DNA of 64,000 bases from Grifola frondosa (Eukaryota > Basidiomycota > Agaricomycetes > Polyporales > Grifolaceae): the NCBI GenBank assembly GCA_001683735.1, contig LUGG01000004.1, forward strand, positions 2,108,001-2,172,000, written 5' to 3'. Both the position numbers and the translations under genes were made by a program. This document shows, piece after piece, positions 11,510-23,578 of this stretch (within the stretch, counting starts at the first letter, position 1; every line of letters starts with the position of its first letter). The notes below the pieces were generated by a model, which was not told the DNA's origin, did not search any database, and saw nothing but the letters and a program-made list of their open reading frames with translations.

Positions 11510-13219
11510 ATGGCCGCAACCATGGTTAAGAAAATGCCCTATGGTACTTGGATTCATACCATTTCAGATCGTGGATCATCAACTGACATGATGCGGCAGT
11601 TCGCCTGGGCAACTCTGGGCTAAAAGTATCCAAGATTATCCTAGGCACGATGCAGTACGGCAGCTCTGGGTGGCAGGAGTGGGTCGTCGGCGAAGAAGAG
11701 GCGATCAAGCACATCAAGTTCGCGTACGAGAATGGCATCCAGACGTTCGACACCGCCAACGTGAGCCACACACCTCACATGCAGATGGGTGTCCGCCACT
11801 CATGCCGCTGCGCAGGTGTACTCGAACGGCCTGTCAGAGATCATCCTTGGGAACGCGATCAAGAAGCTGGAGCTGCCCCGCGAGGAGATCGTCGTGATGA
11901 CCAAGGTCGGACTCTTGCGCTTCTCCAGTGCCGCGCGGGTATGGCTTATATGATGCTCTTGTAGCTGTATAACCCTGTGCCATCAGACTATGGCATGAAC
12001 CTCGTCGCTACTGGGAAGAGGCCAGAAGAGGTTGGCATCATCAACCAGCACGGTCTCAACCGCAAGGTCGGTCACGATACGTCTGTTGTGGAGATGCGCG
12101 CACTGATGTGCACCTGCATACGCCACATAGCATATCTTCGACTCGGTGAAGGCCAGTTTGAAGCGCCTGCAGCTGGATTACATCGATCTTCTCCAATGTG
12201 CGTTCCCCTGGCTGCTGCGGTCTCCTTGCTGGCTCATGCCTCCGCTGCAGGCCATCGATTCGACTACAGCACGCCGATTGAGGAGACAGTGTGTTGTCTC
12301 TTTATTAGTTGAGTATTACGACTTATCTCCCCCCACAGATGCAAGCGCTCCACGACGTCGTGAAAGCCGGCTACGTGCGCTACATCGGCATGAGCTCCTG
12401 CTACGCCTACCAGTGTACGTCCCATCCTTCCTTCCGTCCCACACGAAAATGACGGTAGCACACACGCTAGTCCACGCGATGCAGAGTGAGTGCCGGAAGT
12501 GATCTCATGATGCATCGTCGCTGACCACACCGAAGACTACGCCATCAACAACAAGCTCACGCCGTTCATCTCGATGCAGAACCACTACAGCCTCATCTAC
12601 CGCGAAGAGGAGCGTGAGATGTTCCCCACGCTCAAGGTGCGTGTGTCATGGAGCAAGAGCTCTACTGCGGCTCGCTGATCGGATCGCGCGAGTAGCTCTT
12701 CGGCGTTGGCTCGATGCCGTGGTCGCCCCTCGGACGCGGAGTGCTCACACGCCCCATCAGTGCGCAGTCGAAGCGGGGCGACACTGACTGGTGAGCACCC
12801 TTCTCGCAGCCCCGCCCTCCCTTTGGTGGCTCAATCGTGCGCAGGTTCATCAATAGGTACAAGGGATCGTCCACGACCGATATCGTGAATCGGTAAGTCT
12901 ATATTCGTGGCTGCTTGCTGCGCACCTCTGAAGCATGTTGGCATCAGTGTCGAGGAGATCGCACACAAGAAGGGCATCAGCATGGCGCAGGTCGCGATCG
13001 CGTGGGTGTTGTCGAGGGACGGCGTGAGTGCACCCATCGTCGGCACGACCAGTCTCGACAACCTCAAGGATATTCTGGGTGAGTTCCTGTCACTTGATAT
13101 GGCACGGTGTAGGTTGACGAGCGTGGTTTGCAGGCGGCGTGAATGTGAAGCTGACTGAGCAGGAGATCGCGTACCTGGAGGAGCCGTACCAGCCGCTGAA
13201 CATCATCGGTCATGCCTGA
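11510..13219 (+). CDS. Aldo-keto reductase
   Basis: This is a cytosolic NADPH-dependent aldo-keto reductase. Exon 1 is 11510-11543 (MAATMVKKMPY). The junction to 11600 yields the family N-terminus RLGNSGLKVSKIILGTMQYG, followed by the catalytic Asp in FDTAN. After the next intron come the catalytic Tyr in VYSNG and the Lys in VVMTKV. The catalytic His lies in LLQCHRFD across the intron at about 12200/12250. The cofactor-binding end shows SMPWSPLGRGVL and PIVGTTS. Many small introns separate these blocks, and every junction I followed keeps frame. It ends with TGA at 13217-13219 at about 345 residues, a normal length. The sequence resembles the fungal group that includes Kv-beta-like and aflatoxin-pathway AKRs, but the substrate cannot be told. 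It is divergent from the GH3 gene. Confidence 0.9.
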
Positions 13220-13379
13220 TTGTGTTTTGCAGCACATACATATATACAGAGTTTCTCGAGATTAAACGGGGTTGTGTGACACCCTGCAGGATTTCTAGCA
13301 CTAGCTATCGAATAAAAGGGCTCTTCATAGGAAGTGGCCTCATAGATTCAAATATCAACGTCCGTGTGCTTTGCCACAA

Positions 13380-14422
13380 TCAAACGCATTCATTGTTCGC
13401 TCGGGTTCTAATCCTGCCGCCATCAGCTTGGACGAGCCAACCAGTGACCCACTCACCGTCGAGACAGAAGTACAGCCGAAGATTTGACCAGATCTGTTTT
13501 CGCTCCTCGACGTGCTGGCTCTTCATCTGTTGTATGCACAGCCAACACAAGCCGTTGTCCTCCTGCTTCTCAAATATATAATCTACGCAGCACAGCGCGT
13601 CGTGGCTGACGAACATCGTGTGTCGTTCGAGCGCGATCGCAGCCACCCGAAATCCGCACACGCCTGGACGTTGGCAGGAGCACACTAAATCAGCTGCCGC
13701 AAGCACAGCACCCACAGCGGCGCAATTGGCGTGTGCCAGCCGCTCACGTCCGACGATGCATCGTTTGATATCTGAGGCAGAGAGACACTCACGGCGCCCG
13801 TCTGGGCGGAGCGCGCCGTCCAGAATCTCTTCGAACTCGAGCTGGCAGCAGAGGTAGAGCGCGCGGGGGCGGAGGTCCGCCAGCTCGGAGATCGAGTGCG
13901 CGACGTTGGCGAGCATGATGGCCTCCCAGGCGCTGGGCTTGTGCTGTCCCCAGATCTGCGAGAATTCCTCGAAGATGGGGGGATATTCGTTCTCGATGCA
14001 GTACATGGCTTCCTTGAACAGCGTCTCGATGCCGTATTTCTATGCGAGTTGTAGGATCCCGCAGGCCACCTCTGTGACGTTCCTTTCGCTCGCATCCAAA
14101 TCCGAGAAGAACCTAGGTGATGTATGTGAGTCCAGAGCACGACCACCACTGAGTTCGGTGCCACTCACGACCTGTCATATAATGCTTGAAGGAGGTCGCT
14201 CAAATAGGCTGGGTCATCGAAAAGATCGACGACGGGACAGCCACAGAGCGTTGGTGCATCAGATGGCTGAGGAACCGTGAAGAGGTCTCGGAAAACGGGG
14301 GAGTACCGGGAGAGAATTCCCCGGTGGACGCGAAAACGGCGATCTGCTGCGGCCAACACAACGTTTCCGTCTTCGAACCAGAGCTCTGGCACATGTTTCA
14401 CTCCTGAAGTATTCGCGGTCAT
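13380..14422 (-). CDS. BTB/POZ domain protein with in-frame TAG
   Basis: The N-terminus from the ATG at 14422 has the BTB pattern: LWFEDGNVVLAAADRRFRVH, then RGILSRYSPVFRDLF and DDPAYLSDLLQALYD. An intron of about 63 nt follows (donor GTGAGTGG near 14167). The next exon reads FFSDLDASERNVTEVACG, then ILQLA, and meets a TAG at 14042-14040. The frame continues directly as KYGIETLFKEAMYCIENEYP, which is the expected BTB continuation. The rest (SELADLRPRALYLCCQLEFE, Cys-rich CSCQRPGVCGF) runs to the stop at 13380. A single point change therefore breaks an otherwise complete gene. Agaricomycete BTB proteins of this type are numerous and lack an assigned role. An error or null allele is possible. 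Confidence 0.65.
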
Positions 14423-14816
14423 CAGTTCCGACCGATGCCCGATAACTGCGAACGAACGGAAGTCGGATTGTTGGGTCAAAATCCAACGGGAGAAAACATA
14501 CCTCAATTCAATTTCTACAGAGATATAGTAACAATGCTTAAAAGTGCGTGATCTGAATTGTCCTTTCACCCACTTTGTGAGTACGTGTCAACACGGCGCG
14601 TCTCCGGGCAGGTTGAATGGGACGCGTCGGGTCACCCCACATGACTGATGTCACACAGCCGACCGGCTCCGAGTATCCGGATATCTTCACGTTTCTTCAC
14701 CCGTTCTTGTTTAAATTGAGTAAGAGTGGCTCGACGCCGCGTTTCTTGTGTTCGACGTTGTTTTTCCCGTCCACCGAGCAACGCCGGTCGTCGTTCTTCA
14801 CGATCTACACGACGTT

Positions 14817-15884
14817 ATGTATCTCCTTCCACCATATTCGCACAGCCGTAATTCCGAACGACCATCTGGCACGACAAACAAGAGCTCCAAGCCTCCACAT
14901 TCACGTTCTAAGCATCACCTTTACTTCCCCATTTTCAGCACGAAGAAAGCTTCACCGACGGTCTGTATCACGAACACTAGCGTCTCGCGCGCCATTACCG
15001 CTTGTCTCTTGCCCTCTCCCTCCGGTCTGCCCGATGTACCCCCCCAGAACTTCATCCCCTTTCCATCTTCGCCGATTGCATGCCCTGCATCCAGCGACAC
15101 CGCGGACGGTATGGACTGCGAGTCGGAGCCGGACTCCTGCAAACCCCACAAAGGCGAGGACGTCTCTCCTGCGAACCACCACATCTGGCACATCGACCTA
15201 CACCACCGGCGTTCGAAGTCCTGTCTCGCTACCTCTTATTTCCACCGTGACAACCTTCCTCCTCGCACCCCCCACGAAGCTAGCGTCAATTCCATGAGCC
15301 ATTCACTAAACCGCGTCCCTCATTTACGAACTCGCAAAGAGAAATCGGAGCTACGGAGCCAGGGCGCAGCTGCCCGACGAGAGAGCATGAGTGCTGGGTC
15401 CGCCGCACCGCACCCGAAGCGCACACGTCGGAACAGGCGGTCCCAAATGGATGGCCAGTTCCTTGCCGCGGTTCACCGTAGTATCGCATGGCGCATGCGA
15501 CGTGCACTCGTGGGCATAGAGGACGCATACACAGCCCAGGATGCGCTGCTAGTTGAGCGGCTCTGGCGCAACCTAGTCAATCAGGGTTTCCAGCCTGCAC
15601 AGTCTGAGCATGAGCTAGACTTAACTGCACCTCCTTTTTCTGATGACAGCAGCCCTCCGAACCCGTTTTGTCTCCCGGCGTCTCCTCCCCAGTCGATGCC
15701 TGTCCCATCGACGCCCGATCTACTCACGATGCCGCAATTGGTGGCATCTCTCACGTTGCGCTATAAGGACCGCTCCTCGACTCGTCCGCGGTCATCATCT
15801 TCCGTTCTAAAGATGATTGAGTCTGCACCCGCTCCGCGGCCATCCTCTCCATTGGCCCGAACGGTATATTTGCCGGAGTTATGA
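14817..15884 (+). CDS. Ser/Pro-rich hypothetical protein
   Basis: This is a single uninterrupted frame of 355 codons from the ATG at 14817 to the TGA at 15884. The first 220 residues are low complexity, rich in Ser, Pro, His and Arg. A more structured segment follows (QFLAAVHRSIAWRMRRALVG, then EDAYTAQDALLVERLWRNLV) that is likely helical. The tail is again Ser/Pro-rich. A basic run (PHPKRTRRNRRSQ) could be a nuclear localisation signal. No known domain is recognised. Confidence 0.6.
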   Translation: MYLLPPYSHSRNSERPSGTTNKSSKPPHSRSKHHLYFPIFSTKKASPTVCITNTSVSRAITACLLPSPSGLPDVPPQNFIPFPSSPIACPASSDTADGMDCESEPDSCKPHKGEDVSPANHHIWHIDLHHRRSKSCLATSYFHRDNLPPRTPHEASVNSMSHSLNRVPHLRTRKEKSELRSQGAAARRESMSAGSAAPHPKRTRRNRRSQMDGQFLAAVHRSIAWRMRRALVGIEDAYTAQDALLVERLWRNLVNQGFQPAQSEHELDLTAPPFSDDSSPPNPFCLPASPPQSMPVPSTPDLLTMPQLVASLTLRYKDRSSTRPRSSSSVLKMIESAPAPRPSSPLARTVYLPEL

Positions 15885-16719
15885 CACGTGTTTGTAACAC
15901 TTGAAAGCATCTCGTCAATTTATGTATATCCTCCCATTGCACTACTCACGCCAAGCGCGTACTTCATGACATATGACCACCATCTATATCCTGCATCTCT
16001 TGTTTTGGACATGGCCTGGCCAGACGGTTTCGCCATTGTCCCACTTCACTCCCTCTGCACGCATTCTATCCACATTTCGAGCATCCGATCTTCATGTATC
16101 CACCATATCGCGCTGCGTGCCATCGTCTCATACTTCTACCATCATGTACATCCTGATGTATTTACACACCTTGTGCGTGCTGCGACTTTACTTGCCAAAA
16201 AATCAGTCTTATAAATTCCGACAAATGTTGAAAACGTGCCGTGACATAAATCACGTGCTCGTGATGGTTCGTGTTTCTTTCTTTCAGGAGCTTTCAGGGT
16301 TGCCACCGTTTGCCACTCGATGCCCAAAGATGTACAGTGGCATGGTTGAAGTTTTGAACACCGGCAGTCCCTCATTCCAGAAAAGTCGCAAAAAAAGGGA
16401 CAAGATAAGTCTATGCATTGACAGTGCGCGTTGGGGCAACGTTGAGTTCTGCTCTCCCTTACTTCAACCGTTTGCTCGCTTTGCGCGCTCATTCGTATCA
16501 TGTCTAGTGCAAAGCAAAGCAGAATTAAGATGTCCGCGCTTTGTATTTAGATTAAATTGGGAGGCCATTATATTTCACGATGGAGCCAACATCAACTGTG
16601 CTCGCCCTTCATTGTCATCTACTTGACGATCAAAGCCCATGGCCACAATATGTTTCAGTACGCGCTCTCTTTCGCCTCAGAACCATCCATCTTTCTTCGT
16701 GCAATAATTTGTAGCCAAG
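15885..16719. other. Intergenic
   Basis: This probably holds the 3' UTR of the preceding gene and the promoter of the next. Open frames here have an irregular composition and no splice logic. I see nothing else. Confidence 0.4.
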
Positions 16720-17430
16720 ATGAAGAGCACTCGTAGCCCTGTGCCTCAATGGTTTGCTGGCATGATCACCTTCCCAACGCTTACAGACTATATCGGCATG
16801 CGCCTCGTGCCTCAAGAAGTGGTCCGACCACACGACGCCCCGCCCCCATTCTCAAACATCCGATCAAATTTGAATCAATGACGAGAAATCCTAGAGGCCT
16901 CCAAATAGACCATCTGGTCAATACCCACGAGATGTCACTCGCGAACGAATTCATTCAGAATCCATGGGACTCCCCCTTCCATGAAACGAGGCTATCCGCG
17001 ATCAAGTTGCGAATTCGGGTGCGTTCTTTTGCTGCTATTTTTTTTTACCTTCTGAATGCATGCATACATCAGTGCTAATGCCTCTGGCGGTTAGTGGCCC
17101 GGATATCCTTATGGCGACAGTGTATATGCCATTCATGTTAAATGTCAAGATGAAATTAGGCGTGAAACACAAATGACACTGACGCGCTGCGAGATTGCGC
17201 GAGCAATCGCGCGCCTGTACCAGAGTTTCCTGCAGGTACGCGAATTGATATCTGAAAGAGTAAGGCTGTGGCTCACGGATTCGTCATTGTGCGATGTCCA
17301 GCATTGCAGAGAAGAACCTTGGGTAGTTGAGGATCCCAGATACCCGTTCGATCCGAAACGACTGTATCTTGTTTCGCTGGAGAATATTTACGGTGATATG
17401 TTCCAAGCCGTCATCAACGTCGACCCTTAG
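16720..17430 (+). CDS. WP-motif family protein, member A
   Basis: This belongs to a family of unknown function with four members in the window. Exon 1 ends at 17018 (KLRIR), exon 2 is 17095-17235 and exon 3 is 17302-17430, both introns in phase 0. Exon 2 begins WPGYPYGDSVYAIHV and ends ARAIARLYQSFLQ. Exon 3 is HCREEPWVVEDPRYPFD, then KRLYLVSLENIYGDMFQAV. The two-intron layout and the ending match members B, C and D. The N-terminus is uncertain. The ATG at 16720 opens MKSTRSPVPQWFAGM, but that frame stops at about 16881, while the frame used by exon 1 is open from 16749. Either an extra intron or a 1-nt indel lies around 16880. Confidence 0.55.
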
Positions 17431-17577
17431 ACCATTTTGTCATTGCGTTGTGACCGTGTATTAACTATAGGTGTAGAAAACTCATTCACATAATTGACTA
17501 TCGCGCTACGTGACCGTATCTAAGACAAAGCCTACGAGACTGAACCCGCCCGAACTAAGACGCGCATCATATACGAA

Positions 17578-19895
17578 CTAGAACTTAAGGGCTCTCGACA
17601 TATACACCGATGTCAGGCAAGTGACCAACAAGACCATATACCATCCAAACTTTCTGACTCGCCTCTGCCTCAGCCAGCGTTCGGCACCAACAGCGCGGTA
17701 GTGTTCCCACTTCGGGCGCCGCAGCAACCACCAGTAGAGGGCCATTGGCCCGGGAAATGGCGCCGCCAATTTCTTTGATCCGTCGACACGATACCAAGAG
17801 GTGCAGTGCGCGTATATGCTATCGGTCAACTTTGCTTGGATCTTCTTGTTGTATGCGTCCGACGCTTCTGCAGTCACTTCGAATGACGTGACCGAGCCAT
17901 CGAGGATAGGCTTAATGAGTTTCATGCAATAATCGACCTGAAGACCCCATCTTCAAGAAGGAGTAGCAAGCGAATGAACATCTAGCCCACCTGCACTTCT
18001 TCGGTAAAGATAACCGATGCGTGAGAGGTAACAGTGTTCGGACCTAAATTCTTCATTGGACACTGGTGGGAATAATTATCGTGGGGAAGAACCTACCTGA
18101 CATGATATAGTGATTGGGGAATCCGGGGACAGTTGTACCAAGATATGCCGTAGCACCACCCTGCGAGCGATAATAATCTTGTATGGTCTCCCCGGTCCGT
18201 CCCTTCAAAGGGAAGGGGAATTCGTTCTAGCTCCTTGCGTGAGAGACGACTGGCATCGATTCAATGGGAAACGTACTGTCCTGAAACCAGTCGCCAGAAT
18301 TATCACGTCAAACGAGATACTTTCGCCTGTAAACAAATATAAGTGGTTATGTTATGGATACAATAGATCAAGCAGAATAACCTTTCTGAGTTATAATGCC
18401 GTCTTCAGTGATTGCTGCGATACCATCCCACTTGATTGTCATGTTAGGGAGGTGTAAGGCTGCTAAGTAGCCGTCCTTCGGAGAATCAACGATCAGGCGC
18501 TTGCAACCCAGTGCTATAGGCATTTCGATTAGCGAGAAAAGGCAGCCTTAAATCAGTAGTTCTTACGGAAGTCCGGAGTTAGCTTCTCGTGATATTTAGC
18601 TGGCGCCGTGCTCTTCATATATCCTAAGCAGTGCTGATGGCATCCTGAGACCTGCGTACTGCCGGAGAACTTGAATGAAAACTCACACGTTCGGAAATTT
18701 CCTTAAAGGTGGTCTTGCCTTTTCCCATAAATCCGAGGTATTGAGCATCGCTCTGGACGGATCTCGTGAGCTAGGTGGCCTAGACTATCAACGCAACATA
18801 TTCTCACCAAGAACATTACCACATTACGATAAAATCTGAGTGCGAACGGCACGTGAGAGAACACCCATTTTTCTCTGTCGGAATACGGCCGTTTAGGCTT
18901 GTTTGAGGGTCAGTTTGATCCTTCTAAGGAGTATAATTTGAACCCACGCGAGGCAGAAACCAGGAAGGTGTGCGACAGAAGTTCACAACATGAACACTAG
19001 AGTCTTGCGCGATCACTGGGACGAATTGCGATCTGCATAGCAAGATTGAGTGGAACAACGGGTTGATAGAGAACGGATTCTCGTACGCAGAAGCACCGTT
19101 GCCGATCACAGCTACTCGTTTCCCTTGCAAATCCACGTTGTGATCCCATCGCGCCGAATGGAACCATTGTCCCTTGAAATTGTGGATCCCATTCAGATCA
19201 CGAGGAAAGTTGGGAATGTGCAGAATTCCTGTAGCGGAGACCAGCACGTGAGCGTGCGTTGTGGAGGTCATCCCGGACACTAGGTCTTTGACAGTCACAG
19301 AATAGTACTGCTGATCACTGTTCCATTCCGCAGCGATCACTTCTGAGTTTAACACGATATGTTCATGAAGTGAGTACTTGTGCGCCAGGTCTTCCCAATA
19401 GGCCTTAAGCTCTGGCTGAAGAACGCGAGTCGCGCTGAAGTTGGGATTAAGATCCGTCGAGAGGCTGTACCAATGGGTGAGAACATCCGATGCACAACCC
19501 TGTGAGAACATTAATGTGACTGAATTACGTTTCACATTAAGAACGCACTGGGTACGTGTTGTCCTGTGAAATAGAATAGTTCAGTTTACGAGCTATGCGG
19601 CACAGGGATGTTAGACTCGCCCTCCACGTTCCCACAATCTCTGATGCTTTCTCCTAGATCTTCAACCCAATCATGATGAATTCATCATACATATGTACCT
19701 TGCCAACAAGCTTACTGTAAAGTCTTCGAAGCCTAGCTGTCGCTTCAAGCCGATACCGAAAGTGAGGCCTCCGATTCTGGATTTAAAACAGAGATTGAGT
19801 AAGCACTTCGTCGACAAACATGTGAACTTAACGTACCCTCCACCAATAATGACAATTCTCTTAGTCTGGCTGCTGGCGAGCTTGGGGGCAGACAT
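17578..19895 (-). CDS. Baeyer-Villiger-type flavin monooxygenase
   Basis: This is an FAD- and NADPH-dependent monooxygenase. From the ATG at 19895 it reads MSAPKLASSQTKRIVIIGGG, and splicing 19837 to the next exon completes the FAD motif GGGIGGLTFGIGLKRQ. The next pieces are EKASEIVGTWR, a 15-nt exon (19563-19549, DNTYP) and GCASDVLTHWYSLS. The Baeyer-Villiger fingerprint FKGQWFHSARWD (FxGxxxHxxxW-P/D) follows, then the NADPH motif VIGNGASA and the block HVVNFCRTPSWFLPR. The C-terminal exon (WYRVDGSKKLAAPFPGPMAL, YWWLL) ends at 17578. The intron at 19620-19564 has a GC donor (GCGAGT). The natural substrate cannot be inferred, since fungi use such enzymes for ketones, steroids and secondary metabolites. 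I did not trace every intron between 17925 and 18920. Confidence 0.85.
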
Positions 19896-20169
19896 TTCGA
19901 GGAAGATACCAAATGTATCCACCTACGCGCTGCATTTATGTGCTCTGGACTGGAACAACATCCAGGCATGGGAAGATTTGCCCTTTGGCACGCCGCCGAG
20001 AAGCAGCTGACACCGGTTAAAGACCGGCCATACATACTTCACCGTTCCCAGCCTGAGACCTCATTCCTCATAATGGGGAGGGGCAATCGCCATAAGGTCC
20101 ATGGGCAGCTTAGTCAGCGAGCGCCACTGACACAGTGGGATCGAGGAACGCGTTCGCGCTCTATGTCAT

Positions 20170-20796
20170 TTAACTGTCTACGTTATCTTCGTTAGCTCTA
20201 TTAATGTTCCCTACCTCACCATCTGATTCATCACTGTCATCAAGACCTCCATGTGCATGCCTAGCAAGTCTCCTATTGTATCGACCTATCGCTAACTGAA
20301 CCTCCTCAACGTCCAACTCGTATTGCATGACCGAGCGTTCGAGCCCTGGGATGCTCTTCATCCTCTCGCGTAGTTTCACGTTAGATACTCTTGCACGAGT
20401 GAGCTGTTGGTGTTCATTCCCATGTTGCGCGCGATACTTCGTGATCTTAGCTTGCAATACATTGATGTCATTATTTCTGGTGTCGAGCCCATGCTGTAGC
20501 TGCACATGATTAACATGTGCTTGCTGTAGCATAGTTGTTGTAGCGGCCAGCTTTTTCTGCACGGAGATAAGCTGACTCGAGATGGACTATTAACACAGCA
20601 CTAAGTCCGACATAGTATTTTCGATGCATTAACGAAGACTCACTGTTCGCTTTCCGTTCAGCTTGCTCCGCAAAGCTACGGAGTGCAACGGAGCCTCGTT
20701 TTCCTTGTCTTTCTGCCTGCGAGCATTTGACAGCACCTGGAGTTGAGCAGGTGTTCTCCGGAGATGCTTGTAGCGGCTTCTCGGCTTGCGTCCCAT
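20170..20796 (-). CDS. Coiled-coil protein of unknown function
   Basis: There are two exons, 20796-20644 and 20586-20170, joined in phase 0 by a 57-nt intron, giving 189 residues. The start is the ATG at 20796 (MGRKPRSRYKHLRRTPAQLQ), immediately preceded by an in-frame TGA. The N-terminus is basic. Residues from about 50 to 140 are rich in Gln, Leu, Lys and Glu with heptad-like spacing (ISVQKKLAATTTMLQQAHV, YRAQHGNEHQQLTRARVSNV), consistent with a long coiled coil. The C-terminus is acidic (DDSDESDGEVGN). Function is not recognised. It could be a transposon-associated or structural protein. Confidence 0.55.
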
Positions 20797-22323
20797 TCAG
20801 CAGTCCAGATACCAGATGCACAGATATTGATTAAAGCGCAGGTATATTTAGTATTGTATGTTGCCAAGTAGAATAAAACAGCGTCAATTTCACAGGAGAC
20901 TGGACTGGGGATCGGGATTCGGCCAATTACTCGTGAAGACAGTACTAGTCTATGCTTACTACAGCCCAAGGCATCAGAAATATGTTGCAATTGAGGAATA
21001 AACACTTACAACTCAACATATAACCCACTCCGCAACAAATCCGATGCCCTAAGATGAGTCCATCGTGGTGAAAACACTGTTATGGATAGACTAACAGTTG
21101 CTGTACGCGTTATCATCACATCACGTGACGTTCAACAACGCGTCTGTGGCAACAAGATCGAGGGCGAATCAATGTCAACCTTCGGACAGAGATGGGGGTC
21201 GTAAATGTCACCGGGACATTTAGCTCAAGTGAGACAAACTATTCATTGAAAGCCGTAGAATGTTTCCTACAACTTCAAATCACCCGGTGACAAGTTTTGA
21301 GGTTAAAGTTAGAAGCTCCGCTGCCTAGCTTTTATGCAATAAAATTTGGTCTTGTAGAAATCAATCTCCTATGTTATTTTTAGCCTACGGAATTTTGAAT
21401 CAATGTTGTAGTGATTTTACGGAAAGTGCTAGTGTTTTCCAAACATGAGTCCCACTTTCTGAATGTCTGCCACCAAATGTAAATATAGACAAATAAAAGC
21501 GGGCCAACAGTGATTGCCCCTCCCCACTCATAAAGGTCGGATGACCCTAAAGCGTGACCCCGAAGGCATGAAGCACATACTACTAATAGCTTAGAGAGTA
21601 ATAATAATCACGTTATCGCTGAAGGACGTTGATTAGAGTTCGGGGAGCTCATGCATCCGGGAATTGCTCACTATAAACTATTTCGAAATCGTAGCGCGTA
21701 TCGCACTCATGCGGAATCGTTTTAGTCTCCCGTAGGCATACAAAAAAGTGAATGACCTGTTCTCCCACCTTTAAAAGAGATCACTCACAACATTGTGAAT
21801 TGTACGTGACAATGGATCCAGTGCATCTTACAACACCAAGTTGGTCGTTCATCGAACGTCGGAGTTCGCCATGCCCGTTATTTTTGGGAGTTATAGGTCA
21901 GAATTGGATAAGAAATTGTTAACTCTTAAAGCTTTGAGCTTTAACTCATGTTCGACCTCTGATTCAAATATTCAACGTTCACCAACATTCAGTCCAAAAT
22001 AACACAATGAAGCTTGGGTCAAGGTTGTCCAGAACAATACCAATGAATCCGTTCGGGATGTTCGAGGGAAGCGATGATGGTTCCATATCTGTTCGCAGAT
22101 GGTAGGATACTTTTGCTGTGCGTACCATGTTATAGGATGTCCTTGACGCGATAGATTGTGGTCAAATAGCACATGCGCCACTCATGTGTGAATTAGCCGG
22201 CCCATCTCTTTAACAAAGCGGACGCATTAGCCACATCAGGGAACATTCGGTTCAATACGCTCTTTTCCTTCTTCTGTCCGCACTACATCATTGACTCTAC
22301 CTTTTCCAATCCACATTCCTCTA
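20797..22323. other. Intergenic, AT-richer
   Basis: About 1.5 kb without a supportable gene. Frames are short and there is no clear repeat or RNA gene. Short minus-strand ORFs (for example 21972-22181) show no family resemblance. Confidence 0.4.
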
Positions 22324-23237
22324 ATGTTGAGCTCACCTATGTTGCCATCTCCGCGACGCCTTGCGCCACCCACGCGATTCGACGCGCCTCAAAAGCAATC
22401 ATCGAGACAGGTAGGGGCACGTCAGGCTTACGACGGAACCAACCACTGGCATATGATGGAGTCCACACGATCTGTCTTCGCGACCAATGTTACTCGATAT
22501 TGCACCCTCGCAGGTGCAATGGCTTTGACTCATAATGAGCTGGATATTCTGCGTCCTAAAGTTTATCCGACTATTTCCACCCCGAGATCACAGCCAGCTT
22601 CAACGTCACTTATCGACTTTCAACTGCATAATGCCAACGTGACAGGCATCCCCATATATGCGGCCACATCGGCTCCCCGCGCGCTTCTGGAGAGCAAGAT
22701 GGTAGATCCATTTGAAACGGTATTCGAATGGAGTGGTTTGAAAGTGATCAGGGTTCAAATCTCGGTGCGTTGCGGATGACAGCTCTCGACGATTGTACGG
22801 GATAGAGAATTCGTGCTAACTTCACGCAGTGGCCAGCTTATCCTGATGTCGTCCATGAGATTGATCTCGCTGTTCGGACAGAGGACAGTCGTAGAGCCAC
22901 CGCGTTCATAACGCGAATTGAGGTAGCCATGGCTATTGCGGAGCACTTCGCTGGATTCGTTGATGTAAGTAGTCTCCACCGAACGACTTCCGCTCATCTT
23001 CGTCTTACATATGACTGGCTTCAGAAAACCATGAACAGGAGGGTGACTCCACACAATGAAGACTGGGCATTTGTCCCTGGCGCAATTTACGCACTATGGC
23101 TTGTTGCGTTGCACCATACACAAGGCAACGTCTTCCAGGCCCAAGTCCGGTATACCAAGGACATTTTGGTCGGACCCCGAGCATTCTTGGGGTACCTGTT
23201 TCAAAGCTACCCTAACGCAAATTCCGACATCGACTAG
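22324..23237 (+). CDS. WP-motif family protein, member B
   Basis: The exons are 22324-22764, 22830-22964 and 23025-23237, with both introns in phase 0, giving 262 residues. The start is the ATG at 22324 (MLSSPMLPSPRRLAPPT). Exon 1 ends FEWSGLKVIRVQIS. Exon 2 begins WPAYPDVVHEIDLAVR and ends AEHFAGFVD. Exon 3 ends with GAIYALWLVALHHTQGNVFQ, AQVRYTKD and a longer tail than the other members. Function is unknown. The shared intron positions show common descent with members A, C and D. Confidence 0.75.
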
Positions 23238-23578
23238 ATCAGCATTGTAAACCAGAATTTGTCGTATGTATTGCGGTATATTGTATATTGTTACTATCTG
23301 GTGACTCTTGGGGGATCAATGGTGCGCTCTCAGCCATAGGTTCGAATGCCAGGTCTGACCGTGTCGTAGGGTGTTTCATGTGAGCTGCTCCCGTAGAACT
23401 ACTAGTACAACGTATAAGGAACTTCTTCGTGAACGGGTTAAGATTCAAGAGTCAGTCATGTGATCGCATCTAAACGAACGGACTTACGTCTATGGGATTA
23501 GCATCGCGTATCAAACCGTCAAATTTGCAAACTTGCGCATTTGAACTGACCAAAACCACTAACGTTGACCTCGATGCG

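Noticed and set aside
15888..16626. Overlapping plus-strand frames of 108 and 217 codons
   Set aside because: Codon use and composition are unlike the neighbours, and there is no domain or splice support. Probably UTR and intergenic.
23330..23360. GGTTCGAATGCC, similar to a tRNA T-loop
   Set aside because: No acceptor stem, D-arm or anticodon arm can be drawn around it.
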